From Utricularia gibba (taxonomy: Eukaryota; Streptophyta; Magnoliopsida; Lamiales; Lentibulariaceae): a stretch of 64,000 bases of DNA. The DNA lies in NCBI GenBank assembly GCA_002189035.1, contig NEEC01000018.1, positions 248,001 through 312,000 on the forward strand, given 5' to 3'. Of this stretch, positions 35,712 to 47,944 are shown piece after piece; the first letter of the stretch is position 1, and every line of letters begins with the position of its first letter. The notes below the pieces were generated by a model. It did not search any database. It was not told where the DNA came from and saw nothing but the letters and a program-made list of their open reading frames with translations. The translations under genes were made by a program, and so were the position numbers.

Positions 35712-36140
35712 GTGAACTTTATTGACCAAACCTTTTTAGAAACTGCTATATTTACACCAAAGGATGTGAACCATGCCAAAGAATTGGGAATTTGTCCAAT
35801 AAAAATGGAAATTCCCCAACAAGGAATTCTTGTTTATGAACTATTTGATGCTTGGGATATTCATTTTATGAGGCCATTTCTCACATATGCAGAATTTAAT
35901 ATTATTTTAGTTGTAGTTGATTATATATCAAAGTAGATCGACGCAATTCTCACAAGTGTGGATGATGCAAAAACAATGATAAACTTTTTACATAAAAATA
36001 TCCATGTGCACTATGAGACTCCGAAGGCTTTAATTAGCAACATGGGTACTCATTTACACAATCAAGCCTTAAGGAATGTGTTGAAGTCATTTGATATTTG
36101 ATATAAGCCTTCGACAATGTATCATCTTCAAACAAATGAG
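35712..36140 (+). pseudogene. Ty3/gypsy integrase core fragment
   Basis: Frame 35775-35935 reads ELGICPIKMEIPQQGILVYE, then LFDAWDIHFMRPF and FNIILVVVDYISK, matching the gypsy integrase stretch with [LV]-F-D-[VA]-W-x-[IL]-[DH]-F-M-[GR]-P and ILV-VDY-SK. After a stop the next block (NFLH-K and ISN-GTHL-like words, 35960-36070) continues the core with stops. Opposite in orientation to the hAT remnant it abuts. Fragmentary. Confidence 0.7.
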
Positions 36141-36745
36141 TAGACAGAGGACATAGAGTGAAACAGTGAAAGTGGACACAAGAAGATGTTAAAAAAAATG
36201 TAGTCAACAAGAGGACATAGAGTGAAACAAAGAAAAAAAAAACAAAAGGACCAATAGTGAAAGTGGAAAAATTGAAAGAGGAAGCTGATAGTGAGGGGGA
36301 ACAAAGGCAAAAGGGTAAAATTTTTTTTCTGAAACTTGTTCCATTTTTTTTTTTGAGTTTAGGAAGACATGTGAACAAAGTAAAAGGGAAATCATATCAA
36401 AGAATGACCAACAAATGCATCCCTTATCTCAAACGTCATGCAAACATGCTCAACATCAAGTACCTGACCTTAGAGAATGAGGAACATGCAGACAGGTATA
36501 ATGAGTTAAATGGAGCAAAGGTTATGCTTTTATTGATCATTGATTTTGAGATTTTAGTGACATTACTGAAAAAATTATATTCCATGCTTATAGAAAATAC
36601 CTTGTTAACTATATGCGATATGAACTAGCCATCTTACATGTAATTAGTTTATGAATTTGCTTCGACTTTCTCATATGAAAAACCAGAGCTATAGTTACAT
36701 TCAAGTTATTAGAGAATGTTTTTTTTTCTTTTCAATTGTCGAGTG
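36141..36745. other. Unassigned sequence after the integrase fragment
   Basis: Contains a small duplication of AGAGGACATAGAGTGAAAC (36145 and 36211 regions) and a 120-codon open stretch (36257-36628) of biased composition with no family resemblance. I do not call a gene here. Confidence 0.35.
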
Positions 36746-36896
36746 GAATGTTCATTAGGATTGTCTTTTGAAAGAATGTTCATTAGGATCGTCTTTTGAA
36801 AGAATGTTCATTAGGATTGTCTTTTGAAAGAATGTTCATTAGGATCGTCTTTTGAAAGAATGTTCATTAGGATCGTCTTTTGAAAGAATGTTCATT
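36746..36896. repeat. 28-bp minisatellite, five full copies plus a partial one
   Basis: The unit GAATGTTCATTAGGAT[TC]GTCTTTTGAAA occurs five times head to tail (36746-36885), followed by GAATGTTCATT. Copies differ only at one C/T position, giving the pattern T,C,T,C,C. Near-identity implies recent expansion by slippage or unequal exchange. Confidence 0.95.
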
Positions 36897-37900
36897 CAAA
36901 TGCTTTTGTTGCATCCATGTGTTGATTACCTTGATGAGCTTGATGGTGAAGAAATATATAGAATAGTGACTTATTAACATTTGACAAAATTTAAGGGTGG
37001 GAAAGCTGACTTATTTATTGATCCTGTTGTGGAATATGTTCATTTGCCAATTTTTGTTGTGCTTTTTAGATGAGTTCTTGGATTTAATTCATTGTACACA
37101 TATGACTTATTTGTTATGTGGTGTTTATGTCATGACCCATGCCAAGAGCTCAGAAGACATGAGTCATGATTGCCAAGCCCTTGTCAACATTAGAACTAAA
37201 GGCATCTTAACTCTTATTTAACATTGAGAAACTATATAAGGTGAGTTTACATACATGCTGTCACATAATTGCCTTAACATGTATACCTAATAAAACTAAT
37301 CTACATATGGAACATCTCTTGATACAATTAAGGACCCTATAGCCATTAAAAGCCCTCCCATAACTTGGACTGCCATACCCATAGTTTGGTTGATCACGTA
37401 ACCTTGAGCTACTGTAATTTGGGTAAAACATATATAAGTATGAAGAAAACAAAAAATGTTTGAACATTAAATCTTAAGAACAAACACATAACCACATTAT
37501 GAGTCTCATAATCTATTTTTGTCCAAATCCCTTGACCCTTTGACTTAGGCATCACCTTGAGGTCTTAGGAGTTAAGTCATGCATTATCTAAGTTAATTAG
37601 TAGTAATCAAAAGAGCCACCAACCAACCATCATCTCTAAACTCAGATCATATCATGCATAAAAATGTTTCTTCATCTTTTTTTCTTGGCTTATCTCATAA
37701 GGATGTCTCAAATATGTCTGACATAATTATCTTTGAATCTCATAGTTGAAACAATGTTGCTAGGAGTGTGGGTCCACATCCCTCATAATTTTCTAAGATA
37801 TGTTCACATAAAACATAAATAAAGAACCTTAAATATTTCATATCCTTCAAAGGGTAAAACATGCTTGGAAAAGAATCAACATGGGAATTTAATCCTTAAG
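36897..37900. other. AT-rich spacer
   Basis: No supported gene or named repeat. It may contain the left end of the Harbinger remnant, whose terminal repeat I could not locate. Confidence 0.35.
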
Positions 37901-37959
37901 AAATGGTTAAAGTTCATTCAAGAAGATTTTAAGGATTCTAAATGATTTTCCAACACCAA

Positions 37960-38891
37960 ACAACAAAAGAAAGAGCAAATATTTCAAATTATTCTCAAAC
38001 CATATGTGGTTGACGGAGGGAGATCCAAGAATGGCTGGAAGACTAGTTATACTGCACATCTGGAGGTATTTTTGAAAACACGCTTGCCCAACTGCAATCC
38101 GAAGGCTTCTCCACACATTTATTCAAAAATCAAAGTGTGGAACAAAAGCTAACACTATAGTGTATGACTTTCTATGTAAATCGGGGAATAGCTTTAATCC
38201 TAAAACAAAGAAGATAGATGCTACAAAGGAGATTGGAATGAATTGCTTCAGGTTTGTCTAAAAAAATTCATGTTTTTATTCATTCAGATATTCAAGATTA
38301 GTGACTATTTACATGTTGGGGCTTTCTGATATAGTATAACAAGGATAATACAAGAAGCTGAAGGGTAAATCATTACCATTGTATGAGGATTGGAGTGAAA
38401 TTTTTAGCACTGATCGTGCTATTAGTGAAGGAGCATTTGGAGTAAATGAAGAAAATGAGTTCAATGAAGAAGAGTCACTACAAGAGATACGACCAAGTTC
38501 ATATAATTTAAAAGAATATTCTTCCATCGGTGATTCATTTGCCTATGATGTTGATCCATCACCTGATTCTAGTTGAAGAAAATCTGTTAGTAAACTTGGA
38601 AAACAAAAGGCCTGAGAAAAGGATTTAGTGGGCACTCTTTTGGACAACATTGTTGATCGCAATATAGATGCAATCTTGAAAGCCGCAACAACATTAGAAG
38701 GAGATGCCCAACCTCACAATGAATCCATTGCAATATTAATTAGCATGAATATTACCCCTATTCAAATGATAGAGATTTTTTCAATACTAGTAAATGATCC
38801 AGCAAAAGTTCATTGCTTTTTGAGCATGATTGAACAACAACATGAATTAATTTTCAACATCATAAGTATTTGTGAGCCATCTATTCAGTAA
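37960..38891 (+). pseudogene. PIF/Harbinger ORF1-like Myb/SANT DNA-binding protein, degraded
   Basis: Resembles the Myb/SANT-like protein that partners the Harbinger transposase. An N-terminal part is at 38015-38270 (NGWKTSYTAHLEVFLKTRLP, NPKASPHIYSKIKVW, then a broken FNPKTKKIDATKEIG). The LPLYEDWSEIFSTDRAISEG block follows at 38370-38430, then an acidic linker. After a stop at 38573-38575, the helical C-terminal part at 38628-38891 resembles the family's tail. Multiple stops. Convergent with the transposase remnant downstream, as in other Harbinger elements. Confidence 0.75.
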
Positions 38892-39074
38892 GATGCAATT
38901 CATATTATAAATATTTGATTTTTCTCAATAGTTGTGAGCATGAATATTTCTCACGAATATATTTATTCTCATATTAAATCATTATATTAGTTTTGCATTC
39001 AAGACTTCCATTGCATATTGTGGAGTTCATCAATTTTCTTTTCCATTCACTAGTGTAGAAGTTACATAATATGA

Positions 39075-39250
39075 TTGAAAACAGTGCTATATAACATTAT
39101 TGATGCATTATTTTTTGATGTTTTTTGTTTATATTTTATTATTATTATCATTCATAATATGTTTGAAAAGAGTGCTATATAGCATTATTGATGCATCACT
39201 TTTTGATGTTTTTTGTTTATATTTTATTATTATTATAATTCATAATATGT
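39075..39250. repeat. 88-bp tandem duplication
   Basis: Two head-to-tail copies (39075-39162, 39163-39250), each beginning TTGAAAA and containing GTGCTATATA, CATTATTGATGCAT and TTTGATGTTTTTTG. They differ at a handful of sites. They lie between the two convergent Harbinger genes. Confidence 0.9.
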
Positions 39251-39289
39251 TTGCATTTCTCCTTTTAACTAGATCCATTTAACCACTCT

Positions 39290-40377
39290 TTGTAAATGTT
39301 TTTTGCAAAGGCATCACGCTAATTACACCAAGCTGGCGATATTTCAATCGTGTTGACAACATCATCAACAAATTCTTCATGGTGATCTTCACATACTTCT
39401 GCCTCAAATGGATCAACGTTCATTTCATTACAGATAAAGTTGTGCAATAATGCACAAGCCACAATGATTTTACCTTGTATTCATGAAACCCCATGTTCTT
39501 TCCATCACAATCCTAGCTTTGGCATGCCGCATATTGTAGTATTCTTTTTCATTTTGTGGAATCTGATTACCGTGCCCCCATTCCTTCAAGTGATAGCGAA
39601 TTCCTCTATGTAAGAAATCTTTCACAATTTGTGTAACTATTATCTGTCAAATAATAATGGCCTCTTTGCACTTGAAAATTAGGACTCTGAGTAAGAGCAT
39701 CACATAGTCCACATCCATTTCTGATCCCACCCAACCTGTTAGAATGTAAATAAATTTCATGCTCTCATTGCACACGCCTAACACATTGGTTGATATTGTG
39801 CCCTTCCAAGTTCTATATCAAGTACGATCTCTCTCCTTGACTGTGACATTTATATATGAACCATCAAGCACCTCATGACAATCTTTATATAAAAAATCAT
39901 TGAATTAGGTACACAATGAACAATGAGATAATAATTCATAAAAAAATATTTCAATGCATTTGAACCAACAATTGTATGAGGCTTCACCAATACCACATCA
40001 TGTAGTCCAAGAACTACTTGGAGCACCGTATGAAAATATTTGTGTACCATATACGTAGATCGATAAAACTACAATTTTTGCTCTCTCATTTTTCTATGAT
40101 GTGCAAGAATGCGAAAAAAGCTCACAACCATTTTTGGAATTGTAACATACTTACCATGGTGTAACCCATCACATTGTTGAAGAATGATATAGAGTTTTCT
40201 AAATGTATCTAAATGTAGCCTCAAATTTTCATGTGCTGCTCCTTGAATATCATTCACAAGATCTCCATAATATCCAACTTGTCTTGAGATCTTGTAAAGC
40301 ATAGAATACCTTTGCAGTTCTCTATGGCGATTACACAAATCCAAAACTAACCTGCATAATGCATAATTGCATAGCAA
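39290..40377 (-). pseudogene. PIF/Harbinger transposase remnant (DDE_4 type)
   Basis: From high to low coordinates: the N-terminal helical part (40377-40080; HGKYVTIPKMVVSFFRILAH), then KYFHTVLQVVLGLHDVVLVKP (40045-39980), the first catalytic block DGSYINV (family D-G-T-H-[IV]), then KGTISTNVLGVC, FIYILTGWVGSEMDVDYVML and the late block RGIRYHLKEWGHGNQIPQNE with a V-M-E-R-T-W-G motif (39615-39490). The frame changes several times and stops interrupt it. Inactive. A terminal-repeat-like segment (complement GGGTGTGTTTGGTTG) lies at 40945-40965. Confidence 0.85.
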
Positions 40378-43300
40378 CGGATGCTTGAAAAAGCAACATC
40401 AACACTTTCTTTTTTCCCCTAACCCCATTAAAATGTGGGAACTATGTGTCTATTGGCAAGTTAAGTTACCTTAAATTAAAAAATACATTATGTTTTGATT
40501 ATCCAAAGTAATCGAAGCAAATCCAAAATACTATAACACATGAAAACTGATGAAAGAATATCAGATACCAAAAATAATGGAGGTAAGAAAATGAAAAATT
40601 TGAAACCTATGCATTCTGTAAAACCCATGAAAACAATGAGATATAAGATATCTAGAAAAATTGAAAGGGGGAATTAAGTATCCACCGCAGCCCAAATTGC
40701 TTGGGTAGAAATGTGCGCTGAAGGGTGTTAAATGCATTCAAGATGATAGAATGCTTTACTTTGTTGAGAAGAAGAAACACTTGAAAAAGGAGAAGGAAGC
40801 TGGGATAAGTAAATCCTCTCTAGTGAGATGGGATATTTAAATCCTAAAAATTAAGGATTTAAAATTCTAATACTAATCCTAGGTGATTTTCATCCCACCT
40901 ATGAAACACAGAATTCTAATATAATCATAATATATATTAATACCATCAACCAAACACACCCTTACTATTCAACGGAATCCTCTATCTCTCATTCCCTGAA
41001 CTCTACCTCTTAAAGTCTTCCTCAAAATATACTCAACACTAATATTAATATATCCTCAAAATGTACATGAGTTAGCATCCCCTATAACCTAAGGTTACCA
41101 TGTGACTTTGCCTTTTGATAGCACCTGCATCACTTCTATTGGTTGTTGTTACAAATCTTCATACTAAAGTGAACCCTATCCCTTATTGATTCTATCCATA
41201 ATTATGCTTAATTGTTGTAGCTATGTTTCTAACCTCTCATACAAATTCAGAGATTGCAGACCATTACAATTTATGGCATAAAAAGACTATGAACTTAGTA
41301 GCCATTTTATAGAACAAATCAAGTGAGACTATAGACAAAGTACCATAAGCCACCTCAATTTTGGCAATGTGATTACCTTCTTAGCTCAAACAATCTATGT
41401 TGATCATATTTTAGAACTTGAGCTTTTTCATGTGGAAACAAAGACATCCACATTAAATGTTCATTTTCTTAAATTTATTGGACTCATTCAAGCTAAGAGA
41501 GGCAGGTTTGTTTAAGTCCCTTGTAGAAATTTGTGGATATGCACCTCCAATGAGAAGGATGAAATGCAATACTCTAGTTACCAACTATTGCTATTACCTT
41601 AGTTAGAACTGGGTTCAATAAATTCAGTTTCGTTAAATTATGATCAGAAATGCAATGCTATTCAAGGAATTTCGATGAATGTGTTCAATGCTTTTCTTGA
41701 TGCAAAAGATGCATGAAAAAAGTATACTAGAATAAAATAAGGGTCAAGAAAACATTTAGGGGAGAGAAATAAGACCCAATGTTTCAAAAAGTAGGACACA
41801 ATAAAAAAACATGTGCAAACACAAGAGCAATGAGAAAAGGCGGGATAGAGAAACCAATTTAGAAGAGTGGAGGGAGAACCCCAAAGAGGAAAGGATAGAA
41901 GTGTTTGGTCCATACTCCACATATGAGGAGGGGGGGACAACAAATGTATGAATTAATTCTTAAATTCCCCGCTTACCCTCAATCTTTTAAAAAAAAAATA
42001 AGGAAAGAAATATCATGATAAAAAAAAAGAGAGAGAAGGTAAAAAGTGACAAATAGAATCTCTTAGAATTTTAAGGTATGCAAAATTTGTATTTAATCAC
42101 CAAAAGCATTTATTAAGATGAATTGACATGAATGTCTGAGAGATGACATGGTTAGCACACAACCACTTTCTTGATTCTTGCATTTTGATAAAAAATGTTA
42201 AGCATTCCAACTCCTATTCGAGAAATTCCTGAGCTCTTTTAGTTTAATTAATCTTAACTTTGATTTGAGGACAAGTATAATATCATTATGTAATGTAATG
42301 ACCCATAATTACAAATTCATGTAGTCAGGGAATTATATCTATTTTGCTACAAAAATTAGGATTCTTGTGTGAATTTTGTATTTCTTGAAATATTAGCATA
42401 ATTTTTCTACTATATTCTAAATTTTTATTTATTCTCGTTAATTTGAGTAAAGCACCACACCGTCAATGAGTCACATATGGAAAAGTCCATTCATAACAAA
42501 ATGTAGTACACATGAATATCGAGGAAGAAAGAGGGAAAGAAAAAAAATATTTTCAAGAGAGATGAAAGGGGAGATTATGAACACAAAACTTCGACAAAAA
42601 ACAACCTTGAAGAGCATGAGAAGAAGAAAATAAAAGAAAGAGAAAGAGCAAAAGAAGAAATTTTAATTTTTAAATCAACCAAAAAACTCGTGCATGAACA
42701 CTACTCTTGGCTAAAATATGATCGAAGACACCAATTTATCTTTTCATTTGGGAACTTGTTTCTTTTGACATCACAGCTTATTTTATATTTTTTAGACTGC
42801 CACTTTCAATATATCTTTGAATAGGTAAAAAAAATGTGACGGCTTAGGGTATAAAGAGGTGGGTTTGTTCATTCTTCCCTAGTTTTCAATGTGTAAAGAT
42901 AGTGACCAACAAACTCGAAAGCCATAAATCCAATACAAATAAATTGATTTCATAACTCGACAATCAGCCATCTTCAATAGACATATTTTCGACCACAACA
43001 ACTTCCAATGCAAATCTAACCACTCTCATAGAAATGTCAAAAACCAAGGGAGAAACCTAAAGAAGGTAGAATTCCTCAAAAAACTGTGGTCTAAAATTTG
43101 CACATAGAAAGATATTTAGTTTCCGCCTAGACACAAAGTTAATACATGATCATTGGTAGAAGTTGATGGTCAATGAGGCCTTTGGAACCTTCACAAGAGC
43201 AGCTATCCATGCTCCCTTCTAGATCTTCTATGAAGTAGAGGACTCAAAAAAAAAATCTTCAATCTCTATTTGACTTTTCAATTGATCAATCATCTCCTAG

Positions 43301-43593
43301 AGTACTCATCGAAATTCAAGTCACAGAAGAGGATTTTTCGATAAGAAAACCCTCATTTCTTGGGCATAATCAAGACGCACTTTGCCCATGGGATTAAGTC
43401 CAGTCAACTCCAAAAATGTTCAAAATGCCCCAAGCAAGCAATCCAGTACTTTTAAGACAAAAGAATTACCTTTCTTCATAGGTGTCACTTACTTCATGAG
43501 GATATCACATTGCAACCTAATACCAAGGTGCATGTTGATATTGTAGAACTTTGCATGTCATCATGCAAGTCAAGCTTTCTTTCCATTAGTTGA
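40378..43593. other. Unassigned, repeat-like intergenic region
   Basis: Mostly AT-rich, with no reading frame I can assign. Near 42265 the words TTTGAGGACAAG, then TGTAATGACCCATAATTAC at 42294, and a TATA-like GGGTATAAAGAGG at 42848-42860, look like a gypsy pol end, LTR start and LTR promoter. I found no second LTR or duplicated flank, so the element is only suspected. Confidence 0.35.
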
Positions 43594-44573
43594 TGATAAC
43601 ACATGAATTTTCCGATTATTAGAGTAAGAAAATTATGCTTTTGAATAATGTATTAAGTGTTTATCTTATAGAAGAAGAACTTCATCCTCAAGAACAGCAT
43701 CAGAGCCCAGTCCAGTACTATTGTTCCGGCTAGGGAACAGTAGCGGAAGGAAACCAGAACTCTTACTGCTTTATTTTCGTTTGTTGATGTTTTCAGTTTC
43801 TGGAACCAACTCTTTGATGATGTTTTTGACATTTTCGTTGCTTTATGTTAATGTTATCATGTTTTACCTTCAAAGTATGAGTAGCTAAAGCCTTAGGGAT
43901 ATCTTAAGGTGAAGTATGGTGGTGTGTGCTTAGGATTAATAATGAAATTTATGTTTGTTCCTTAACTCTTGTTTCTAACAAACCATGGGTAGACCTAAGG
44001 AGGGAAACAAGTAGTTTCACAACTTAGAAGCTTGGTTTAGAGGTAGACCAACCAACCAAGACGAGAGCAGTCGGTGTTAGTCTAGGGTAGAACCAGTAGA
44101 ACCGGGTAGACCTAGTTCTATATGCCTTGCATGCGAGTAGACCTAATTGCAATGTTGGTTATGATATTGAGGACTAGCTTAGCCGAAAATATGATAAATG
44201 ACCTGGGTAGACGTAGGTTATAGGAAGATGGTAAATTAAGTTAGGAACCTTAGCATAACACCACCTACAGATCCTTAAGGCGTCTTCGTGTTATTTTGAG
44301 TTAGAACCAGTACTTATTACCTCTTGCATTGAAACCTGATTCCGTTTACTGAACTTTCTTACCACTACTAGTCCAAGCTTAGACTAAGATCTACTGTTAT
44401 TCCGAATCATGCATTTACTAAAACACTTAGCAAGCACAAGCTCTTCGTGATCAACCCAATATCCACTATACAAGTTTTCCAAATTTGTATTTTGTTAGGA
44501 TTATGGACTATAAATTTATTTGATAACGAATTTTCTATTTTTTCAATGACACTAGGAAAATTTTCGTTTATCA
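43594..44573 (+). mobile_element. Solo LTR, family B (TSD GTTGA)
   Basis: 980 bp beginning TGATAACACATG and ending CGTTTATCA, with inner words shared with 1-489 (CAAGCTCTTCGTGATCAACC, CTATAAATTTATTTGATAACG). It is flanked by GTTGA at 43589-43593 and 44574-44578. No primer-binding site or coding region adjoins it. This copy defines the family-B limits best. Confidence 0.88.
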
Positions 44574-44769
44574 GTTGATCATCAAGATGTTCAAAATCAT
44601 TGGTTGAAAAGAGAGATTATTTGGTGACAAATCATTATCTCTACATGCAGTGTCATCATTGTATCTGAGGTTCGCTCATTGTAGAGTATGTATGATCCAT
44701 GTAAATGACTTGTTAAGTTGAAGTAGTTCAACCCCTTCATATGTGCCTTTGATATTTAAATAATATTCG

Positions 44770-45765
44770 GATGTGATGAAGTTCTCAAGGTGTCTCAAAT
44801 CAAGGTTCTATGTTAATATCTCCAAGACAAAGAGTATTCAAGATGCCTCATAGGGAGAGTCCTACAATAATACCTCCGATGTGTAGAGTTTTAGGATAAC
44901 TCATAAAGATGGTTCCATATTAATATTATCTACGGGAAAAATCTTCATGATGCCTCAAAGTGAGGGTTCTATGGTAATATCTCTAATACTCAAAGAATTT
45001 AGTGTTTCTTCGAAGCAAGAGCCCTATGCTAATATCTCTAATGTGCGAAGCCTTCTTCAAGATGCCTCGAAAAAAGGGCCTACCATAATATTTCCAATGC
45101 ACAAACTCTTTAGTGTGCCTCAAAGCTAGAATCCTAAAGTAATATCTCTAATACGTGAGTCTCTCAAGTTGACTCATAAAGATTACCTACAAAAATATCT
45201 TTGATGTACAAAGCTTTCAAGGTGCCTTGTAGCAAGGATTTTATAATAATATCTCGAATGCACACAGCATTCATGATGTCTCCAAGAGAGGACCCTATGG
45301 TAATACCTCTGATGCACTAAGCCTTCAACGTGCTTGAAACTGAGAGCCCTACATTGGATCTCTAATTCATGCAACCTTCAAAGTGCCCCAATCAGGATCC
45401 TATGATAATATCTTTGATACATGTATCTTTTATTATCCCTCAAAATGAGGATCTTTTGGTAATATCTTTGATATGCTCATGCTTCCTCAAAGTGTAAGAT
45501 AATATCTCAAATACATGGGCCCTTCAAGGTGCTTAGTACTGAGGGTCTTACAATAACATATTCCATGCATGAAGCATTCATAGTGCCTCAAAGCAAGAGC
45601 CCTATGATAATACACAGAGCCTTTATAATGTCTCATATCAAGGGCCTCATGATAATATCTCTAGTGTCTAGAGCCTTCATAGTGCCTTCAAATGAGAATC
45701 CTACTAAATATCCATGATACACAAAGTTTCAAAGTACCTCGAAGCAAGGTCCTTTGTTCATATCA
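44770..45765. repeat. Degenerate ~55-bp minisatellite, about 18 copies
   Basis: A unit close to CCTTCAAGGTGCCTCAAAGC followed by GAGGGTCCTATGATAATATC and TCTGATGCACAAAG repeats about 18 times; I counted 18 instances of the TAATATCTC-like core. Copies are 60-85% alike, with small indels giving a period of 50-60 bp. Some copies are open in several frames, but the frames are not consistent, so a protein repeat is unlikely. It lies between the family-B solo LTR and the family-A internal debris. Confidence 0.85.
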
Positions 45766-46634
45766 AAAGGTAATAGAGGAAAATTTGATAAACTTCATGT
45801 ACGGCGTAAGGCATTTAAAGGTAAAGCACAATAAGATGAAATCAGATCTATTTTAAAAGTGGTTAGTCTCCCTCATAAGCAAACATTGATTTTATTTCAT
45901 GATTGAGAGATTTTTATAGAGCTCCATTAAGAGTATTTTATGAGTAGCTTTCGTGGCTGTATTTGAACAATTTTTCGTAGGTTTTCTTTTACGTTCACAT
46001 TTTTATCTTTTGAGTCAGCCCCATATCATGCTCCTTAAGTTAGATGGCATTCATGCTCAGGTATTCCTTACGCCTGATTCATGATTAGAGTGCTTAGACT
46101 TACCTTGCTGTTAGGAAATCTTCTAGATTTTTCCTTTGAATTTCTTGTTTTTATGACATGCATTAGGGCTGAGACTTGTTTAGGATTACTCTCACATATC
46201 ATTGTATATTCATGGCCCAGTGACACCACATCTTCAAAAAAAAAAAAAAGAGAAGAAGGATGCCAAAGTTAAGAATTGTCTGATGAAATCGTGGATGACA
46301 CAAACATTCTTTATGAACCACAAATAAGGTTTCATAATCTAGACAGTTCTTCCCCAAAGCGGGGGTCCTTATTCAAAAAAAAAAGAAAAGAGAAGAGGAA
46401 TAAGTCACTACGGCCCAAAACACTTGAAAATGTGAGAGTGATCCTGAACTGTCGCTTCCCTAATTGTGTTTTTTGAGTAGTATGCTTTAAATTGATTTGA
46501 AAAGTTTGGAAAGAAATAGAAGGTGATACATGCAGTTAGATAGGAATAGGTTACCTTAGTCATGCATCATGTGTTAGGTACTACTAGAGCTATAGATTAT
46601 ATATTTGTTTTCATACTTGAGGACAAACATGATT
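45766..46634 (+). mobile_element. Internal 3' region of a family-A gypsy element
   Basis: A non-coding or decayed stretch leading into a polypurine tract and LTR. It contains two A-rich runs (46234-46247 and 46375-46390) and a motif-free open segment. By position it corresponds to the region downstream of pol in Athila-type elements; no domain is recognisable. Confidence 0.45.
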
Positions 46635-46650
46635 TAAGTGTGGGGGAATA
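46635..46650 (+). promoter_or_regulatory. Polypurine tract
   Basis: TTAAGTGTGGGGGAATA directly precedes the LTR start TGTTAAGTGTC. It is the second-strand primer position typical of Ty3/gypsy elements and proves that the LTR at 46651 is a 3' LTR. Confidence 0.75.
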
Positions 46651-47938
46651 TGTTAAGTGTCATTTTCTCACTTTCTTTTAGATTGTTTTTATATCTAAAT
46701 GTGATTAAAGTTTTCTAATTAGAAGTCTATAATATAAGATTTAGGTTTTTATTTAGTTTAGGGTAATTATCCTAAATCTTGTATTTTATATAATATTTTT
46801 TCTAGTTTTATTTAAGTTTTTCTAGAGGCGCACACATGGCAGGAAATGAGAGAAAGAGGGCAACAGATGATGACAAAATGGATCTTCCCGAGCTGACATC
46901 TTGTTGATTTCTGAAAGACTGCAGATGCCTAATCATGAGCCGTCACATGCGATACACAGGAGTCTCTAACAGGAAAAAATTATTAGCATATCAGTGTCAG
47001 AGCAGACGTTTGTTTGCCAGTCACTCCAGTCTAGCAAAACCAAAGGAACACGAAAACTCAGAAAAATTAGTTCATTTTAGTTCAGTTCAGGCATTCACAA
47101 TTAACTTTTCTAGTTTAGTTTAGATTTCATTTCTCTATCTAGAGGATTTTTCCTCTATCTTCTCTCTAAAATCTGTTTCATTTTCTTTAGTTTATATGAC
47201 TGTTCGCGGTAGAGACTTCCGTTTCTAGGTTAGATATTCCCAGATCTATGTTTCGTTAATTCATCTTCATCTCTTCTTTGAATACGAATGGGTTTCATAT
47301 ATCTTTGGACGACTATGTTACAATCTTTCTATAACAATCACCTTATTCAAGATTCATGCTTAACTGATAGCTATCCAGGAGTACCAACTCATGCCCTTTT
47401 GGCAGGAGGAAGACAATGTTTTATTTGCGGCCATACCTCAGGATCAATGGACAGATAGTGACCTCGTATCTAGACTCATTGGATCATCGGCCACATTCGG
47501 GCACATGCACGCAATTCGACCATGAGGGTAGGTTGGCAAGACGTATCAACTTCACGTTCATCCAAGGAGGAGCAACATCAGGCAATTCCCGTGCCTTTTT
47601 GCAAGAGAGTGCAAGGGAGAGTAGGCAATTCCTTACTCTTATAACCGAGTACTCGAGAAGATAAGAGAAGAGCGAAGACACAATGAACATTGCTGGGCAG
47701 GATTCTAAACCTAGGAATATTTGTTTTATTTAAGGTTTATCGCTTACGTTTATTTCCGTTGTATGTTTACAACCCTCTTACCCTCTTACCTAACCCATTT
47801 ACAAATTGTGATAGTTGTGTTCGGTGTAACTTCATCTTTTGCTGAAAAACAACTTCTTGTGTTCGACACCCATACTACGCTTTTGTGTTTTATGAGTTTA
47901 AAAAATATTAAAATTTGTTGTGGAAACGATACGCATCA
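46651..47938 (+). mobile_element. 3' LTR, family A
   Basis: 1288 bp, from TGTTAAGTGTCATTTTCTCA to AACGATACGCATCA, collinear with the solo LTR at 32911-34220 (1310 bp). It is preceded by a polypurine tract. The corresponding 5' LTR was not found upstream, so the element is truncated or its 5' half was lost. The right flank is ATAAA. Confidence 0.8.
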
Positions 47939-47944
47939 ATAAAC

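Noticed and set aside
36257..36628. 123-codon open frame
   Set aside because: Biased Lys/Phe composition, no start context or homology, and it lies in transposon debris.
36746..36896. Regular short repeats considered as a CRISPR array
   Set aside because: The copies are directly adjacent with no unique spacers, and the context is a plant nuclear genome.
44770..45765. Repeat array considered as a repetitive protein gene
   Set aside because: Unit length varies, not always by multiples of three, and no long frame spans several units.
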